Position numbers and translations under genes: made by a program. Positions 52,549 to 61,746 of a DNA stretch of 64,000 nt are shown here, piece by piece (the stretch's first letter is position 1; each line of letters opens with the position of its first letter). Under the pieces are notes generated by a model. That model saw only the letters and a program-made list of their open reading frames with translations. It made no database searches and had not been told where the DNA came from. The stretch is from Janthinobacterium lividum (GTDB taxonomy: Bacteria > Pseudomonadota > Gammaproteobacteria > Burkholderiales > Burkholderiaceae_D), in the NCBI RefSeq assembly GCF_023509035.1, contig NZ_CP075583.1:5642001-5706000 (forward strand), given 5' to 3'.

Positions 52549-52920
52549 TCAAGCCGTTGAATCTTCGCTCTTGTCGTCGGCCAGTGCCTTCTGCTTCATC
52601 TTCAGGCCCTGGATCACTTTCAGTATGCCTTCCATGCCGGCCGCGCCATCGGCGCCGCTGAAGGCGTCGAGCACCTCATTGAGCACCTTGTTGCGCACGG
52701 TCGCTTCATCGGAAGACATTTCCAGCGCGCGCTGCGCTTTCGCCGCCTTTTCGGCCGCGCTCACGCGCGGCTTGGCAGCCGTCTTGCCATGCGTCAGAGC
52801 AGCCTGCCAGATAACCCAGCGACGCTGGGTCTCGAAAATCAGGTACTCATCCGGTTTGTCTTCTCTTCGCCGCACAATGTGGCCGTCACGCTGCGCCCAC
52901 GCTTCAAATGCAGTTCGCAT
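52549..52920 (-). CDS. Hypothetical protein
   Basis: A 123-residue soluble, charged protein I do not recognise. The N-terminal 45 residues (FEAWAQRDGHIVRRREDKPD, QRRWVIWQAAL) have several Trp/Arg. The C-terminal part is helical and Lys/Ala-rich (SAAEKAAKAQRALEM, LKVIQGLKMKQKAL). The ATG at 52920 has AAGGAAG 6 bases upstream, which decides the start. It and the DUF1653 gene are in the same direction, so they may be cotranscribed. Confidence 0.7.
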   Translation of the reverse strand: MRTAFEAWAQRDGHIVRRREDKPDEYLIFETQRRWVIWQAALTHGKTAAKPRVSAAEKAAKAQRALEMSSDEATVRNKVLNEVLDAFSGADGAAGMEGILKVIQGLKMKQKALADDKSEDSTA

Positions 52921-53488
52921 TTTCTTCCTTTGCAAATGCTACGCGCAAGTCTCACTATTAAAACTGCAACATTTCAAAATAGTACCATCTATTGATGTCG
53001 CAAAACAGTCTCTAGATATAGTACTGCAATTTATATAACAAGTCTGGCGGCGCCAGGGACGGAATTGACACTCCGTCCCGGGCACAGTGGTCATGTAATC
53101 GGAATAGCAATTACAACTAATTACAACTGCTTCCTGTTCGGTTCTTAACTAGGCTGTAACAAAGCCGTATGACACAGTTGTTACATTGTGCCATTTTAGT
53201 AGTTTTTATTACGTTTTAGCGAGAAACTTTACACCTTTGTCGCGTTAAACGGCGGGACGCGGCCTGCCACGCCAGCCGCTTATGCCAAATCAAGCATAGG
53301 GGTTGATCAATGATACACAAAAACATAATATTCATGCGTCACGATTGGTTAAATACAAATACTTTATTAAGACCCCTTTTCCCTGCCAGTAAGCAAAACC
53401 GATCCCCAGCAAGCGAGGCAGGACGCCATCGACACGCATGCGGTAAGATTCGCGCCTATCGATACCAATTCAAGCAAGGATTTATCCC
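52921..53488. other. Gene-free AT-rich regulatory region
   Basis: 568 bases without a convincing gene, distinctly AT-richer than its surroundings. It holds a GGGACGGA-N8-TCCGTCCC inverted repeat (53056-53079), a perfect tandem repeat of AATTACAACT (53109-53128), and TGTAACAA-N15-TTGTTACA (53155-53185). The TTACAAC/GTTACA core recurs in the last two. An open frame of 60 codons at 53310 has no ribosome-binding site and is not called. A small RNA or an extended promoter of xthA is possible. Confidence 0.55.
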
Positions 53489-54253
53489 ATGAAACTCGCC
53501 ACCTGGAACGTCAACTCGCTCAAAGTGCGTCTGCCGCAAGTGCTGCAGTGGCTGACAGACAACCCGGTCGACATACTCTGCCTGCAAGAGACCAAGCTCA
53601 CGGATGACAAGTTCCCCGTTGCCGAGATCGAGGCGGCAGGCTACCAGGTGGTCTTCAGCGGCCAGAAAACCTACAACGGCGTGGCCATCCTGTCGAAGCT
53701 GCCGATCACCGATGTGGTGAAGAACAATCCCCTCTATGAAGATGCGCAGCAGCGCATCCTGGCCGCGACCATCGGCGGCGTGCGCGTCGTCTGCGCCTAC
53801 GTGCCGAACGGCCAGAGCGTCGACTCGGACAAGTATGAATACAAGCTGGGCTGGCTGGCCGCCCTGCACGACTGGCTGGCCGCAGAAGCGCAACAGCACC
53901 CGCAACTGGCCGTCGTCGGCGACTACAATATCGCGCCCGACGACCGCGACGTGCACGACCCTGTCGCCTGGGCCGGCCAGGTATTGGTGTCGGACAAGGA
54001 ACGCGCCGCCCTGCAGCGCCTGTTCGACATCGGCCTGACGGACGCCTTTCGCCTGTTCGAGCAGGCGGACAAATCGTTCAGCTGGTGGGATTACCGCCAA
54101 CTGGGCTTCCGCCTGAACAAGGGCTTGCGCATCGACCACATCCTGCTCTCGCCTGCCCTGAGCGCCCGCTGCAAGGCCTGCGTGATCGACCGCGTGCCCC
54201 GCAAATGGGAACAGCCTTCAGACCATGCGCCGGTTGTGGCAACCATCGATTAA
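53489..54253 (+). CDS. xthA: Exodeoxyribonuclease III
   Basis: A 254-residue AP endonuclease/3' exonuclease of base-excision repair. The fold's catalytic residues are visible: N7 (ATWNVNSL), E34 (CLQETKL), the D-x-N in [14 protein letters not shown], and the C-terminal D-H pair in [11 protein letters not shown]. Its length is normal. GCAAGGA lies upstream of the ATG. The end of the gene is repeated 84 bp downstream (see the repeat entry). Confidence 0.96.
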   Translation: MKLATWNVNSLKVRLPQVLQWLTDNPVDILCLQETKLTDDKFPVAEIEAAGYQVVFSGQKTYNGVAILSKLPITDVVKNNPLYEDAQQRILAATIGGVRVVCAYVPNGQSVDSDKYEYKLGWLAALHDWLAAEAQQHPQLAVVGDYNIAPDDRDVHDPVAWAGQVLVSDKERAALQRLFDIGLTDAFRLFEQADKSFSWWDYRQLGFRLNKGLRIDHILLSPALSARCKACVIDRVPRKWEQPSDHAPVVATID

Positions 54254-54286
54254 GCGATGCGGGCATCATCGAAGGTGGACCACTGC

Positions 54287-54337
54287 AAGTGGGAACAGCC
54301 GTCCGACCATGCGCCCGTAGTGGCCACCATCGACTAG
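54287..54337 (+). repeat. Second copy of the xthA 3' end
   Basis: 51 bases encoding the same C-terminus, [16 protein letters not shown] and stop, as 54203-54253. Eight third-codon-position changes separate the two and none alters an amino acid. The second copy is not in a complete gene. Its TAG overlaps the stop codon of the convergent GGDEF-EAL gene. Confidence 0.85.
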
Positions 54338-57300
54338 CCAGGCAACCGTTCCAGCAGCGATTGCGCATTTGCCGCCGGCACGGGCGCAGAGAACAGATAA
54401 CCCTGCGCATAGCGGCAGCCCTTCGCCTGCAGCAGGGCGAACTGTTCTTCCGTTTCCACGCCCTCGGCCACGGCCGACAATTGCAGGCTGTCGGCCAGCG
54501 CGATGATGGCCGCCACGATGGCGCGGTCTTCCGCGCTGTGTTCGAGGTCCTTGATGAAGGCGCGGTCGATCTTGACCTTCTTCACGGGGAAGCGCTTCAA
54601 GTAGGCCAGGCTGGAATAGCCAGTGCCGAAATCGTCGATCGACAGGCGCAAGCCCATGCCATTGATCTGCCGTAAAATCTCCAGCGTATGCTCGCCATGC
54701 TGCATCAGCGCCGTCTCGGTGATCTCGAATTCCAGCAGTGCCGGATCGATGCCCGTTTCCCGCACCACGGCGCCGATGGCCGCCACCAGGCCCTTGTGCA
54801 TGAACTGGCGCGGCGACAAATTCACCGCCAGCGGCACCGGCTGCAAGCCCTGGCGCTGCCAGGCCATGCTTTGCTCGCAGGCCTGGCGCATCACCCATTC
54901 ACCCACCGGCACGATCAAGCCGTTTTCCTCCATGATGGGAATGAAGCTGTCCGGCAGTACCAGGCCGTGGCCGGGGCGGCGCCAGCGCAGCAGCACTTCC
55001 ATGCCATGCAGGCGGCGCGTGGCGATATCGATGACGGGCTGATAAAACAGTTCGAACTGCTGCAGCGCCAACGCCGTGCGCAAGCTGCTTTCCAGGTCGA
55101 AGTGCAGGGCCGCCGCCTGGTTCATCGTCTGCGTGAAGAACTGGTAGTTATTGCGGCCATTGCCCTTGGCGTGGTACATCGCCGCATCGGCATGGCGCAT
55201 CAGGGCGTCGACATCGCCGCCGTCGTCCGGATACATGCAGATGCCGATCGACGGCGTCACATGCAGCACATGGCCGTCGAGCGGAAAGGCGGGCGTCAGC
55301 GCCTCGATGATCTTCTCGGCCACGCGAGCCGCTTCCTCGCCGCCGCGGATGCCCGGCACCAGCACGACGAACTCGTCGCCGCCCAGGCGCGCCACCGTGT
55401 CGCTGGCGCGCACGGCGCCGCACAGCCGCGCGGCCACTTCCTTGAGCAGCAGGTCGCCCGTCATGTGACCCAGCGAATCGTTGATGGTCTTGAAACGGTC
55501 CAGGTCGATGAACATCACGGCCAGCTTGCGCCCGGAGCGCTGCGAGGCCAGCATGGCCCGTTCCAGCCTGTCCGACAGCAGCGCGCGGTTCGGCAAGCCC
55601 GTCAGGTTGTCGTGGTAAGCCATGTGGTGCACCCGCGCCTCGGCCTGGCGCCGCTCGACAATCTCGCCCTGCAGCAGCAGGTTGGCGCCGGCCAGTTCGG
55701 CCGTGCGTTCCTGCACACGCAATTCCAGCTCGTCGCGCGCGCGGCGCACCGCCTCGGCCGCCTCGCGGCGCGCCGTCACGTCGTCGACCAGCCACACGGA
55801 ACGGCCATGCGCATGCGCCAGGTCGAACGGCCGGCCTGACAGGCGCGCCCAGAAGCGGCTGCCGTCCTTGCGCACCAGCTGATATTCCGACATGTGCACC
55901 CTGCCCGCCTCGAAGTCGCGCGCCGTCTCTCCGCGCGCCGCCTTCCACGCGGCCACGTCCGGATACAGGGCTTGCACCGACAGGCCGTTGATCTCGCCGG
56001 GCCCATAGCCGAACAGCTCTTCCATCTTGCTGTTGGCACGCAAATTGTAGCCGCCCTCCACCACCGAAATACCCAGCACGGCGCTGTCGAGGATGGCCTG
56101 GTTTTCCAACAGCGCGTTGCGCAGGGATTCTTCGGCGCGCTTGGCTTCCGTGCGGTCCTCGATGATCCAGATGGTGCCGGCGGCGGGATCGTCCGGATTG
56201 ACGACATAGGCGATCAGCTGCGCCCACAAGGTGCTGCCGTCGCGGCGCATCATTTCCACTTCCGTCTGGAAGGGCTTGGCCACCGACAGGAAGGGGAAGG
56301 CCGCCGCGCCCAGCAAGTCGTAGGATTGCTGCGACACGTACAACGCGCGCCCGGGCAAGCCCAGCGCCTCGTCGCCGCTGTAGCCGAACATCGCGGCAAA
56401 GCCCAGGTTGTAGCGCGTGATCAGGCGGTTCTTGGTATACAGGATGCTCACCGAGGCATTCGTCATGATGGCCGCCACTTCCATCTGCGTCTGGCGGCTG
56501 GCCGTGATGTCTTCGAGTATCCAGATGGCGCCCTGCTCGCTGTGCGCCTGGTCGACGGCCTTGGCGCGGATGCGGCACCAGAACAGGCTGCCGTCGCGGC
56601 GGCGGAACAGCGCTTCATCCTGCTCGTACGGCAAGCCCTGTCCCAGCAGCGGCGTGGCCCGCACGCCAAACGCCTCGTAGGCGGCAGGCGAAGGAAACAG
56701 CTCGGCGGCGGGCAAGCCCGTCATCTCCTCCTGCGCGTAGCCGAACATTTCGGCGAAGCGGGGATTGCAGCGCAAGACCAGGCGCGAACGGGAAAACAGG
56801 ATGCCGACGGAGGCATTGTCGAGGATGGCCTGCTGCTCGAGCATCAGCTGGCGCGTCGCCTCCTCGGCCGCCTTCTGCGCGCTGCGGTCGTCGAACAGCC
56901 AGATCGTGTCGCGCAAGCCGCGGTCAGTCTGGCTCTCCGGGTTCAGTACATAGCCATACGCTAGCGCCCAGAAAGTAGAACCGTCGCGGCGGCGCATCTC
57001 CATCTCTCCCTGGAACGGCTGGCCGCGCCGCAGCAGGGGCGAGGCTTGCCGCACCACGTTCTCATACGCCGCGCGCGACGGGTACAGGTCGGCGACGGCC
57101 AGGCCCACGCCGCTGTCGCCATCGAAGCCGAAGCATTCGGCAAAGCGCCGGTTGTAGCGCAGCACGCCCTTGTCGCGCTGAAAACCGATGGCCAAGGGCG
57201 CGTTGTCCATCACGGCCTGCATTTCCAGCATGGCGCGGCGCAGCTGATCTTCATCGCGCCGGTGGTCGCTGATATCTTCGATGATCCACACCGTGCCGTC

Positions 57301-58002
57301 ATGCGTATTGAGGGGATCGACGGCGCGTCCGTGCAAGCGGCTCCAGAACAAGGTGCCATCCTGGCGCCGCAATTCCAGTTCGGTACGGTACGGCTTGCCT
57401 TTGGAGAGCAGCGGCGCCGCTTCCAGCCCCAGGATGCGGCAATGCTCGGCGGAGCGGTACAGCACCGCGCCCGGCATGCCCGTCAACTGGTGGCGCGCAT
57501 AGCCGAACATCTCGGCGGCGCGAATATTGCACTCCTCGATGAAGCCGCCCTTGGAAAAGACGATGCCGACGGCCGCGCTTTCCAGGATGGCCTGCTGCTC
57601 GAGCAAGGTCTTGCGCAAGGCTTGCTGGTCGCGCTGCTGCACGCGGATGTCGGCAAACACCAGGGTCGCGCCAGGCAAGCCGTCGTCCACCAGCAGGGGC
57701 CTGGACCAGACCTGCACGGCAATGGCGCCCGCCTCCCCTTTCAGGCTGCTGTCCCAGTGCCGCTCGCGCCCGGCCGCACCGAGCGCGCCGCGCAGCATGC
57801 TGGTGCTCGACGCGCGGTAGGCGTCCGTAAAACAGTCGGCCAGCAGCCGGCCCGACACATCCCGACCCAGCAGGGCGACCAGGGCGCCATTTGCGGCCAC
57901 CACCATGCCGCAGGCATCGCAGGCGCAGGCCGGCAAGGCGATCAATTGCAAGGCATCGGCGATGAAATCGGGACTGGTCGGTACGCGGTTCATGGACACC
58001 AT
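54334..58002 (-). CDS. Six-PAS GGDEF-EAL c-di-GMP signalling protein
   Basis: A 1222-residue soluble protein without TM or signal peptide. Six PAS domains occupy about residues 10-750 (each opens with a variant of QQAILDNASVGI and ends with WIIEDIT- or WLFDDRS-like strands). A coiled coil (about 760-800) leads to a GGDEF domain with RLGGDEF and an RASD inhibitory site five residues before. The EAL domain has EVLLRW (an EVL variant), DDFGTGYSSLAYLKRF and KIDRAFIKDL. It may make or break c-di-GMP, with PAS input. The start at 58002 has no clear RBS. It converges on xthA. Confidence 0.9.
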   Translation of the reverse strand: MVSMNRVPTSPDFIADALQLIALPACACDACGMVVAANGALVALLGRDVSGRLLADCFTDAYRASSTSMLRGALGAAGRERHWDSSLKGEAGAIAVQVWSRPLLVDDGLPGATLVFADIRVQQRDQQALRKTLLEQQAILESAAVGIVFSKGGFIEECNIRAAEMFGYARHQLTGMPGAVLYRSAEHCRILGLEAAPLLSKGKPYRTELELRRQDGTLFWSRLHGRAVDPLNTHDGTVWIIEDISDHRRDEDQLRRAMLEMQAVMDNAPLAIGFQRDKGVLRYNRRFAECFGFDGDSGVGLAVADLYPSRAAYENVVRQASPLLRRGQPFQGEMEMRRRDGSTFWALAYGYVLNPESQTDRGLRDTIWLFDDRSAQKAAEEATRQLMLEQQAILDNASVGILFSRSRLVLRCNPRFAEMFGYAQEEMTGLPAAELFPSPAAYEAFGVRATPLLGQGLPYEQDEALFRRRDGSLFWCRIRAKAVDQAHSEQGAIWILEDITASRQTQMEVAAIMTNASVSILYTKNRLITRYNLGFAAMFGYSGDEALGLPGRALYVSQQSYDLLGAAAFPFLSVAKPFQTEVEMMRRDGSTLWAQLIAYVVNPDDPAAGTIWIIEDRTEAKRAEESLRNALLENQAILDSAVLGISVVEGGYNLRANSKMEELFGYGPGEINGLSVQALYPDVAAWKAARGETARDFEAGRVHMSEYQLVRKDGSRFWARLSGRPFDLAHAHGRSVWLVDDVTARREAAEAVRRARDELELRVQERTAELAGANLLLQGEIVERRQAEARVHHMAYHDNLTGLPNRALLSDRLERAMLASQRSGRKLAVMFIDLDRFKTINDSLGHMTGDLLLKEVAARLCGAVRASDTVARLGGDEFVVLVPGIRGGEEAARVAEKIIEALTPAFPLDGHVLHVTPSIGICMYPDDGGDVDALMRHADAAMYHAKGNGRNNYQFFTQTMNQAAALHFDLESSLRTALALQQFELFYQPVIDIATRRLHGMEVLLRWRRPGHGLVLPDSFIPIMEENGLIVPVGEWVMRQACEQSMAWQRQGLQPVPLAVNLSPRQFMHKGLVAAIGAVVRETGIDPALLEFEITETALMQHGEHTLEILRQINGMGLRLSIDDFGTGYSSLAYLKRFPVKKVKIDRAFIKDLEHSAEDRAIVAAIIALADSLQLSAVAEGVETEEQFALLQAKGCRYAQGYLFSAPVPAANAQSLLERLPG

Positions 58003-58137
58003 GGATGGTTGACGGCAAAGTGAGCATGCACCTGAACAAAAAACTTCACAGGTTTCATGGTGCTGCTAGATCATAAACCAGTTTCCGACGGTTTCTTCAT
58101 ATTCCTTATTGGCAATATCTGAAACGCCACAGACCAC

Positions 58138-58167
58138 TTGCAACACGCCCGTTGCAACGCCGTTGCA
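58138..58167. promoter_or_regulatory. TTGCAAC repeats between divergent genes
   Basis: TTGCAAC occurs at 58138 and 58152, and a related TTGCAT at 58163, in the 201 bases between the GGDEF-EAL gene and prpR. Spacings of 14 and 11 bases could place a regulator on one face of the helix. Possible operator for PrpR or another regulator. Confidence 0.3.
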
Positions 58168-58203
58168 TGGCAAAAAATTGAAACAAATCGTTTAGAATAA
58201 AGC

Positions 58204-59835
58204 ATGCGCCACCCTCCCCAACCTCCGCTCGATCACCGCGACAAACCCGTCATCTGGACCGTCTCCGTCTCGCGGCTGTTCGACCTGTTCCGCGACATCA
58301 CGCTCGAATACGACGACCTGGCGACGATCGAACCGATCAACCTGGGTTTCGACGACGCCGTGCGCCACATCCGCGAACGCATGGCCACCGAGCGCTGCGA
58401 CGCGGTCATCGCGGCCGGTTCGAACGGCGCCTACCTGAAAGGCCGGCTGTCGGTACCCGTCATCATCGCCAAGGCCAGCGGCTACGACGTGATGCAGGCG
58501 CTGGCACGCGCGCGGCGCATCTCGCCGCACATCGGCGTCGTCACTTATCAGGACCCGATGCCGGAACTGGCCGAATTTGCTACCACATTCGGCTTCCAGA
58601 TCGCGCAGCGCACCTACGCCACAGAGGAAGACGCGCGCGCGCAGATCAATGAACTGAAGGCGGCCGGCGTAAAAGCCGTCGTCGGCGCGGGCCTCGTCAC
58701 CGACCTGGCCGAAGAGGCGGGACTGGCCGCCGTCTTCGTCTATTCGGCCACGGCCATCCGGCGCGCCTTCGACGACGCGCTGGAACTGGCGCGCCTGACC
58801 CAGATCGAATCGAACCGCGGACGGCGCGCGGTGGTCGCCGACACCCTGCGCGCACGCCACGGCCTGCACGACCTGCGCGGCGAATCGGAAGCGATGGAAG
58901 CGCTGCGCCAGTCGGTGGTGCTGTATGCCCGCTCGCCGGCGACGGTACTGATCCAGGGCGAGACGGGCAGCGGCAAGGAACTGGTGGCGCAGGCGATCCA
59001 CCGCGAAAGCCCGCGCAGCTTGGGCGCCAACCGGCCCTTCATCGCCATCAATTGCGGCGCCATCGCCGAATCCCTGCTGGAATCGGAACTGTTCGGCCAC
59101 GAGGATGGGGCCTTCACGGGCGCGCGCCGGGGCGGCCATGCAGGCCTGTTCGAAGCGGCCAACCACGGTACCCTCTTCCTCGACGAAATCGGCGAAATGC
59201 CGCTGGCCCTGCAAACGCGCTTGCTGCGCGTGCTGGAAGAGCGCGAAGTGGTGCGCGTGGGCGGCACGCGGCCCATCGCCATCAATGTGCGCATCATCAG
59301 CGCCACACACTGCGACCTGGAACAGCGCATCCGCGAAGGACGCTTCCGCGCCGACCTGTTCTACCGCCTGGCCGTGCTGCGCCTGCATTTGCCCGCCTTG
59401 CGCGAACGCGCCAGTGACATTCCCGGCCTGACCGAATGGTCGCTGAAAAACGCGCTGGCCGCGCTGGGCGCCCGTCCGCACCCCAACCTGCACGCGGAGA
59501 TCCAGGCTTGCGCACCGCTGCTGCGCCGCTACGACTGGCCCGGCAACGTGCGCGAACTGCGCAACCTGGCCGAGCGCCTGGCGCTGTTCCTGGCCGCCGA
59601 ACCGCTGCAGGCGCTGACACCCGCCTTCGTGCTGGGCGTGGCGCCGGAACTGGCCAACGCCGCCGGCACGCCGGCGCTGCCGCCGACACCGACGCCGGCC
59701 GCCGCCATCGCGCCACGCCTGGAAGATGAAAGCGCCAGCGCCGTGCTGGCGCGCTTCGGCGGGCGCCGCGACGCCGCCGCCCAATACCTTGGCATCAGCC
59801 GCACCACCCTGTGGCGCCGCCTGCGCGCTGGCTGA
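58204..59835 (+). CDS. prpR: Propionate catabolism sigma-54 activator PrpR
   Basis: A 543-residue activator that senses 2-methylcitrate in propionate degradation. The N-terminal PrpR_N domain (about 15-200; [20 protein letters not shown] start) is followed by an AAA+ domain (about 220-450) with Walker A GETGSGKE, the sigma-54 contact motif GAFTGA and Walker [10 protein letters not shown] Fis-type helix-turn-helix ([18 protein letters not shown]) ends it. The usual prpBCD genes are not next to it. No clear RBS was found. Confidence 0.92.
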   Translation: MRHPPQPPLDHRDKPVIWTVSVSRLFDLFRDITLEYDDLATIEPINLGFDDAVRHIRERMATERCDAVIAAGSNGAYLKGRLSVPVIIAKASGYDVMQALARARRISPHIGVVTYQDPMPELAEFATTFGFQIAQRTYATEEDARAQINELKAAGVKAVVGAGLVTDLAEEAGLAAVFVYSATAIRRAFDDALELARLTQIESNRGRRAVVADTLRARHGLHDLRGESEAMEALRQSVVLYARSPATVLIQGETGSGKELVAQAIHRESPRSLGANRPFIAINCGAIAESLLESELFGHEDGAFTGARRGGHAGLFEAANHGTLFLDEIGEMPLALQTRLLRVLEEREVVRVGGTRPIAINVRIISATHCDLEQRIREGRFRADLFYRLAVLRLHLPALRERASDIPGLTEWSLKNALAALGARPHPNLHAEIQACAPLLRRYDWPGNVRELRNLAERLALFLAAEPLQALTPAFVLGVAPELANAAGTPALPPTPTPAAAIAPRLEDESASAVLARFGGRRDAAAQYLGISRTTLWRRLRAG

Positions 59836-59860
59836 TTTTTTCAACCTTACCCAAAACACC

Positions 59861-60781
59861 ATGGACGACTGGCCTCACCTCCACGATTTATGGCAACGCT
59901 GCACGGGACACGGCGACGCCAGCGGCACACTGGCGCGCGACCACCGGGATATCAAGGCCCTGTACGCGCGCGGCATTTCGATGGAAGACGCGCTGCACTT
60001 CCTGTATCAGCAACGGCCGACCCTGCAGGCCTACACGGACTGGATCGCCGCGCGCACGCGCCCACGCCCGGCGCACGCCGCCAGTCCCCACCAGGACGTG
60101 CTGTCCGCCGCCGAGCTGCGCCATTTCGAGGAGCACGGCTATCTGGTGCTGCGCGGCGCCGTGCCGCGCGCGCAGTGCGCAGCCGCCCAGGCGGCCATCT
60201 GGGACTACCTGGGCGCCAGCCCGGATGATGCGGCATCGTGGTACCAGCCGCACCCGGGAAAGCGGGGCCTGATGCTGCAGTTTTCCGACCATCCTGCCCT
60301 CGAGGAAAACCGCCACGGCGCGCACATACGTCACGCCTATCAGCAGCTATACGGCGCCGGCGCCGGCATCTACGCCAGCATCGACAAGGTGAGCTTCAAT
60401 CCGCCGGAAACGCCGCAGCACCGTTTCCCTGGCAGCGCCCTGCACTGGGACGTCAGCCTGCAGCAGCCGATTCCCTTCAAGCTGCAAGGCATGCTGTACC
60501 TGAGCGACTGTCCGGCGCAGCACGGCGCCTTTCACTGCGTGCCCGGCTTCCAGCGGCACATGGCCGACTGGCTGCGGCAAGTGCCGCCGGGCCGCCAGCC
60601 GCGCGAATGGGCCATCGAAGACTTGCGGCCCGTGCCCGTCGAAGGCACGGCCGGTGATTTCATCATCTGGCACCAGTCCCTGCCCCATTGCGCCACGCCC
60701 AACCGCGGCCCGGCGCCGCGCATGGTGCAGTACCTGACCTATCTTCCGGACGACTGCCAGGACCAGAATGCGTGGCTCTGA
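59861..60781 (+). CDS. Phytanoyl-CoA dioxygenase-family protein
   Basis: A 306-residue Fe(II)/2-oxoglutarate-dependent oxygenase-like protein. The metal-binding HxD is in ALHWDVSL (about residue 190) and the distal His in IIWHQSLPHCATPN, with an Arg shortly after (RMVQYLT) that could hold 2-oxoglutarate. The N-terminal 70 residues look like an unrelated helical region. The ATG at 59861 is 23 bases after prpR. The substrate is not known; the relation to PrpR is positional. Confidence 0.85.
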   Translation: MDDWPHLHDLWQRCTGHGDASGTLARDHRDIKALYARGISMEDALHFLYQQRPTLQAYTDWIAARTRPRPAHAASPHQDVLSAAELRHFEEHGYLVLRGAVPRAQCAAAQAAIWDYLGASPDDAASWYQPHPGKRGLMLQFSDHPALEENRHGAHIRHAYQQLYGAGAGIYASIDKVSFNPPETPQHRFPGSALHWDVSLQQPIPFKLQGMLYLSDCPAQHGAFHCVPGFQRHMADWLRQVPPGRQPREWAIEDLRPVPVEGTAGDFIIWHQSLPHCATPNRGPAPRMVQYLTYLPDDCQDQNAWL

Positions 60782-60871
60782 ACCACTCATCCCGCCCTGG
60801 CGCCGCTCATCCCGCGGCACTGGCGGCCTCTTGCCTGCGCCGCTAGCATGGTCGTCAAGGAGGAGTACCCC

Positions 60872-61743
60872 ATGAAACGAACACTGCAAACATGCATCTT
60901 GCTCACCACCGTGCTGCTGGCGGGCGCCAGCCAGGCCGCCGCGCCCACCGCATTCAAGGTCGACGTCACCGGACAAGGCCGTCCCCTAATCCTGATTCCC
61001 GGCCTGGCGTCTTCCGGCGAAGTCTGGCAAGGCACGGTGGCGCGCCTGTGCGGCCCGCAATCCGCACGCCAATGCCACGTACTGACACTGGCCGGCTTTG
61101 CCGGCGTGGCGCCCATCGATGGCGACTTGCTGGCGCAGGCCGAGCAGCAACTGGCCGACTACATCGGCACCAAAAACTGGGCCAGCCGGCCATCATCGGG
61201 CATAGCCTGGGCGGCTTCCTGGCCCTGAAAATGGCCATCGACCATCCTGCCCAAACAGGCAAGCTGGTGATCGTCGACTCGCTGCCGGCGCTGGGTGCGA
61301 CACAACTGCCGTCCATCACGCCGCCGCAATTGCAAGCCATGTCAACACAGATGCAAACGGCCATGCGCGCGCAGGATGACGTCACCTACGCCGCCAGCCA
61401 GCGCCGCGCGGTGAGCGGCATGGCCAGCGCGCCGGCCGACGTGGAACGCATCATCGGCTGGGGCCAGCGCTCGAACCGCGAGACGGTGATCAAGGCCATG
61501 GGCACGCTGATAGCCAGCGACCTGCGCCAGGACGTGGCGAAAGTGCAGTCGCCGACCCTGGTGCTGGGCACCTGGATCGCCTACAAGGATTACGCGCCGC
61601 GCACCGCCATCGAAGCGACCTTCCAGCAGCAGTATGCACAGCTGCCGGGCGTAAAAGTCGCGCTGGCCGACACGGCGCGCCACTTCATCATGTACGACCA
61701 GCCGGACTGGATGTATGCGCGCATCGAACAGTTCCTGGACTAG
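60872..61743 (+). CDS. Exported alpha/beta hydrolase, one frameshift
   Basis: A predicted secreted hydrolase of 290 residues once corrected. The signal peptide KRTLQTCILLTTVLLAGASQ is followed by the oxyanion strand PLILIPGLASSGEVW. The nucleophile elbow GHSLGG is in another frame: a G is missing in the run at 61179-61181, between GTKNW and QPAIIGHSLGGF. The terminal His is in ARHFIMYDQP. AAGGAGGAG sits ideally before the ATG. The break is more likely an error than decay. Substrate unknown. Confidence 0.85.
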
Positions 61744-61746
61744 ACA

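Noticed and set aside
53310..53492. 60-codon frame before xthA
   Set aside because: No ribosome-binding site, odd composition and overlap with the xthA leader.
54287..54337. Second xthA tail as a real small gene
   Set aside because: It encodes only the C-terminal 16 residues with no start or upstream continuity; treated as a recombination remnant.
58192..59862. 556-codon minus-strand frame opposite prpR
   Set aside because: Same cause; no recognisable domain, while the plus strand encodes a full PrpR.
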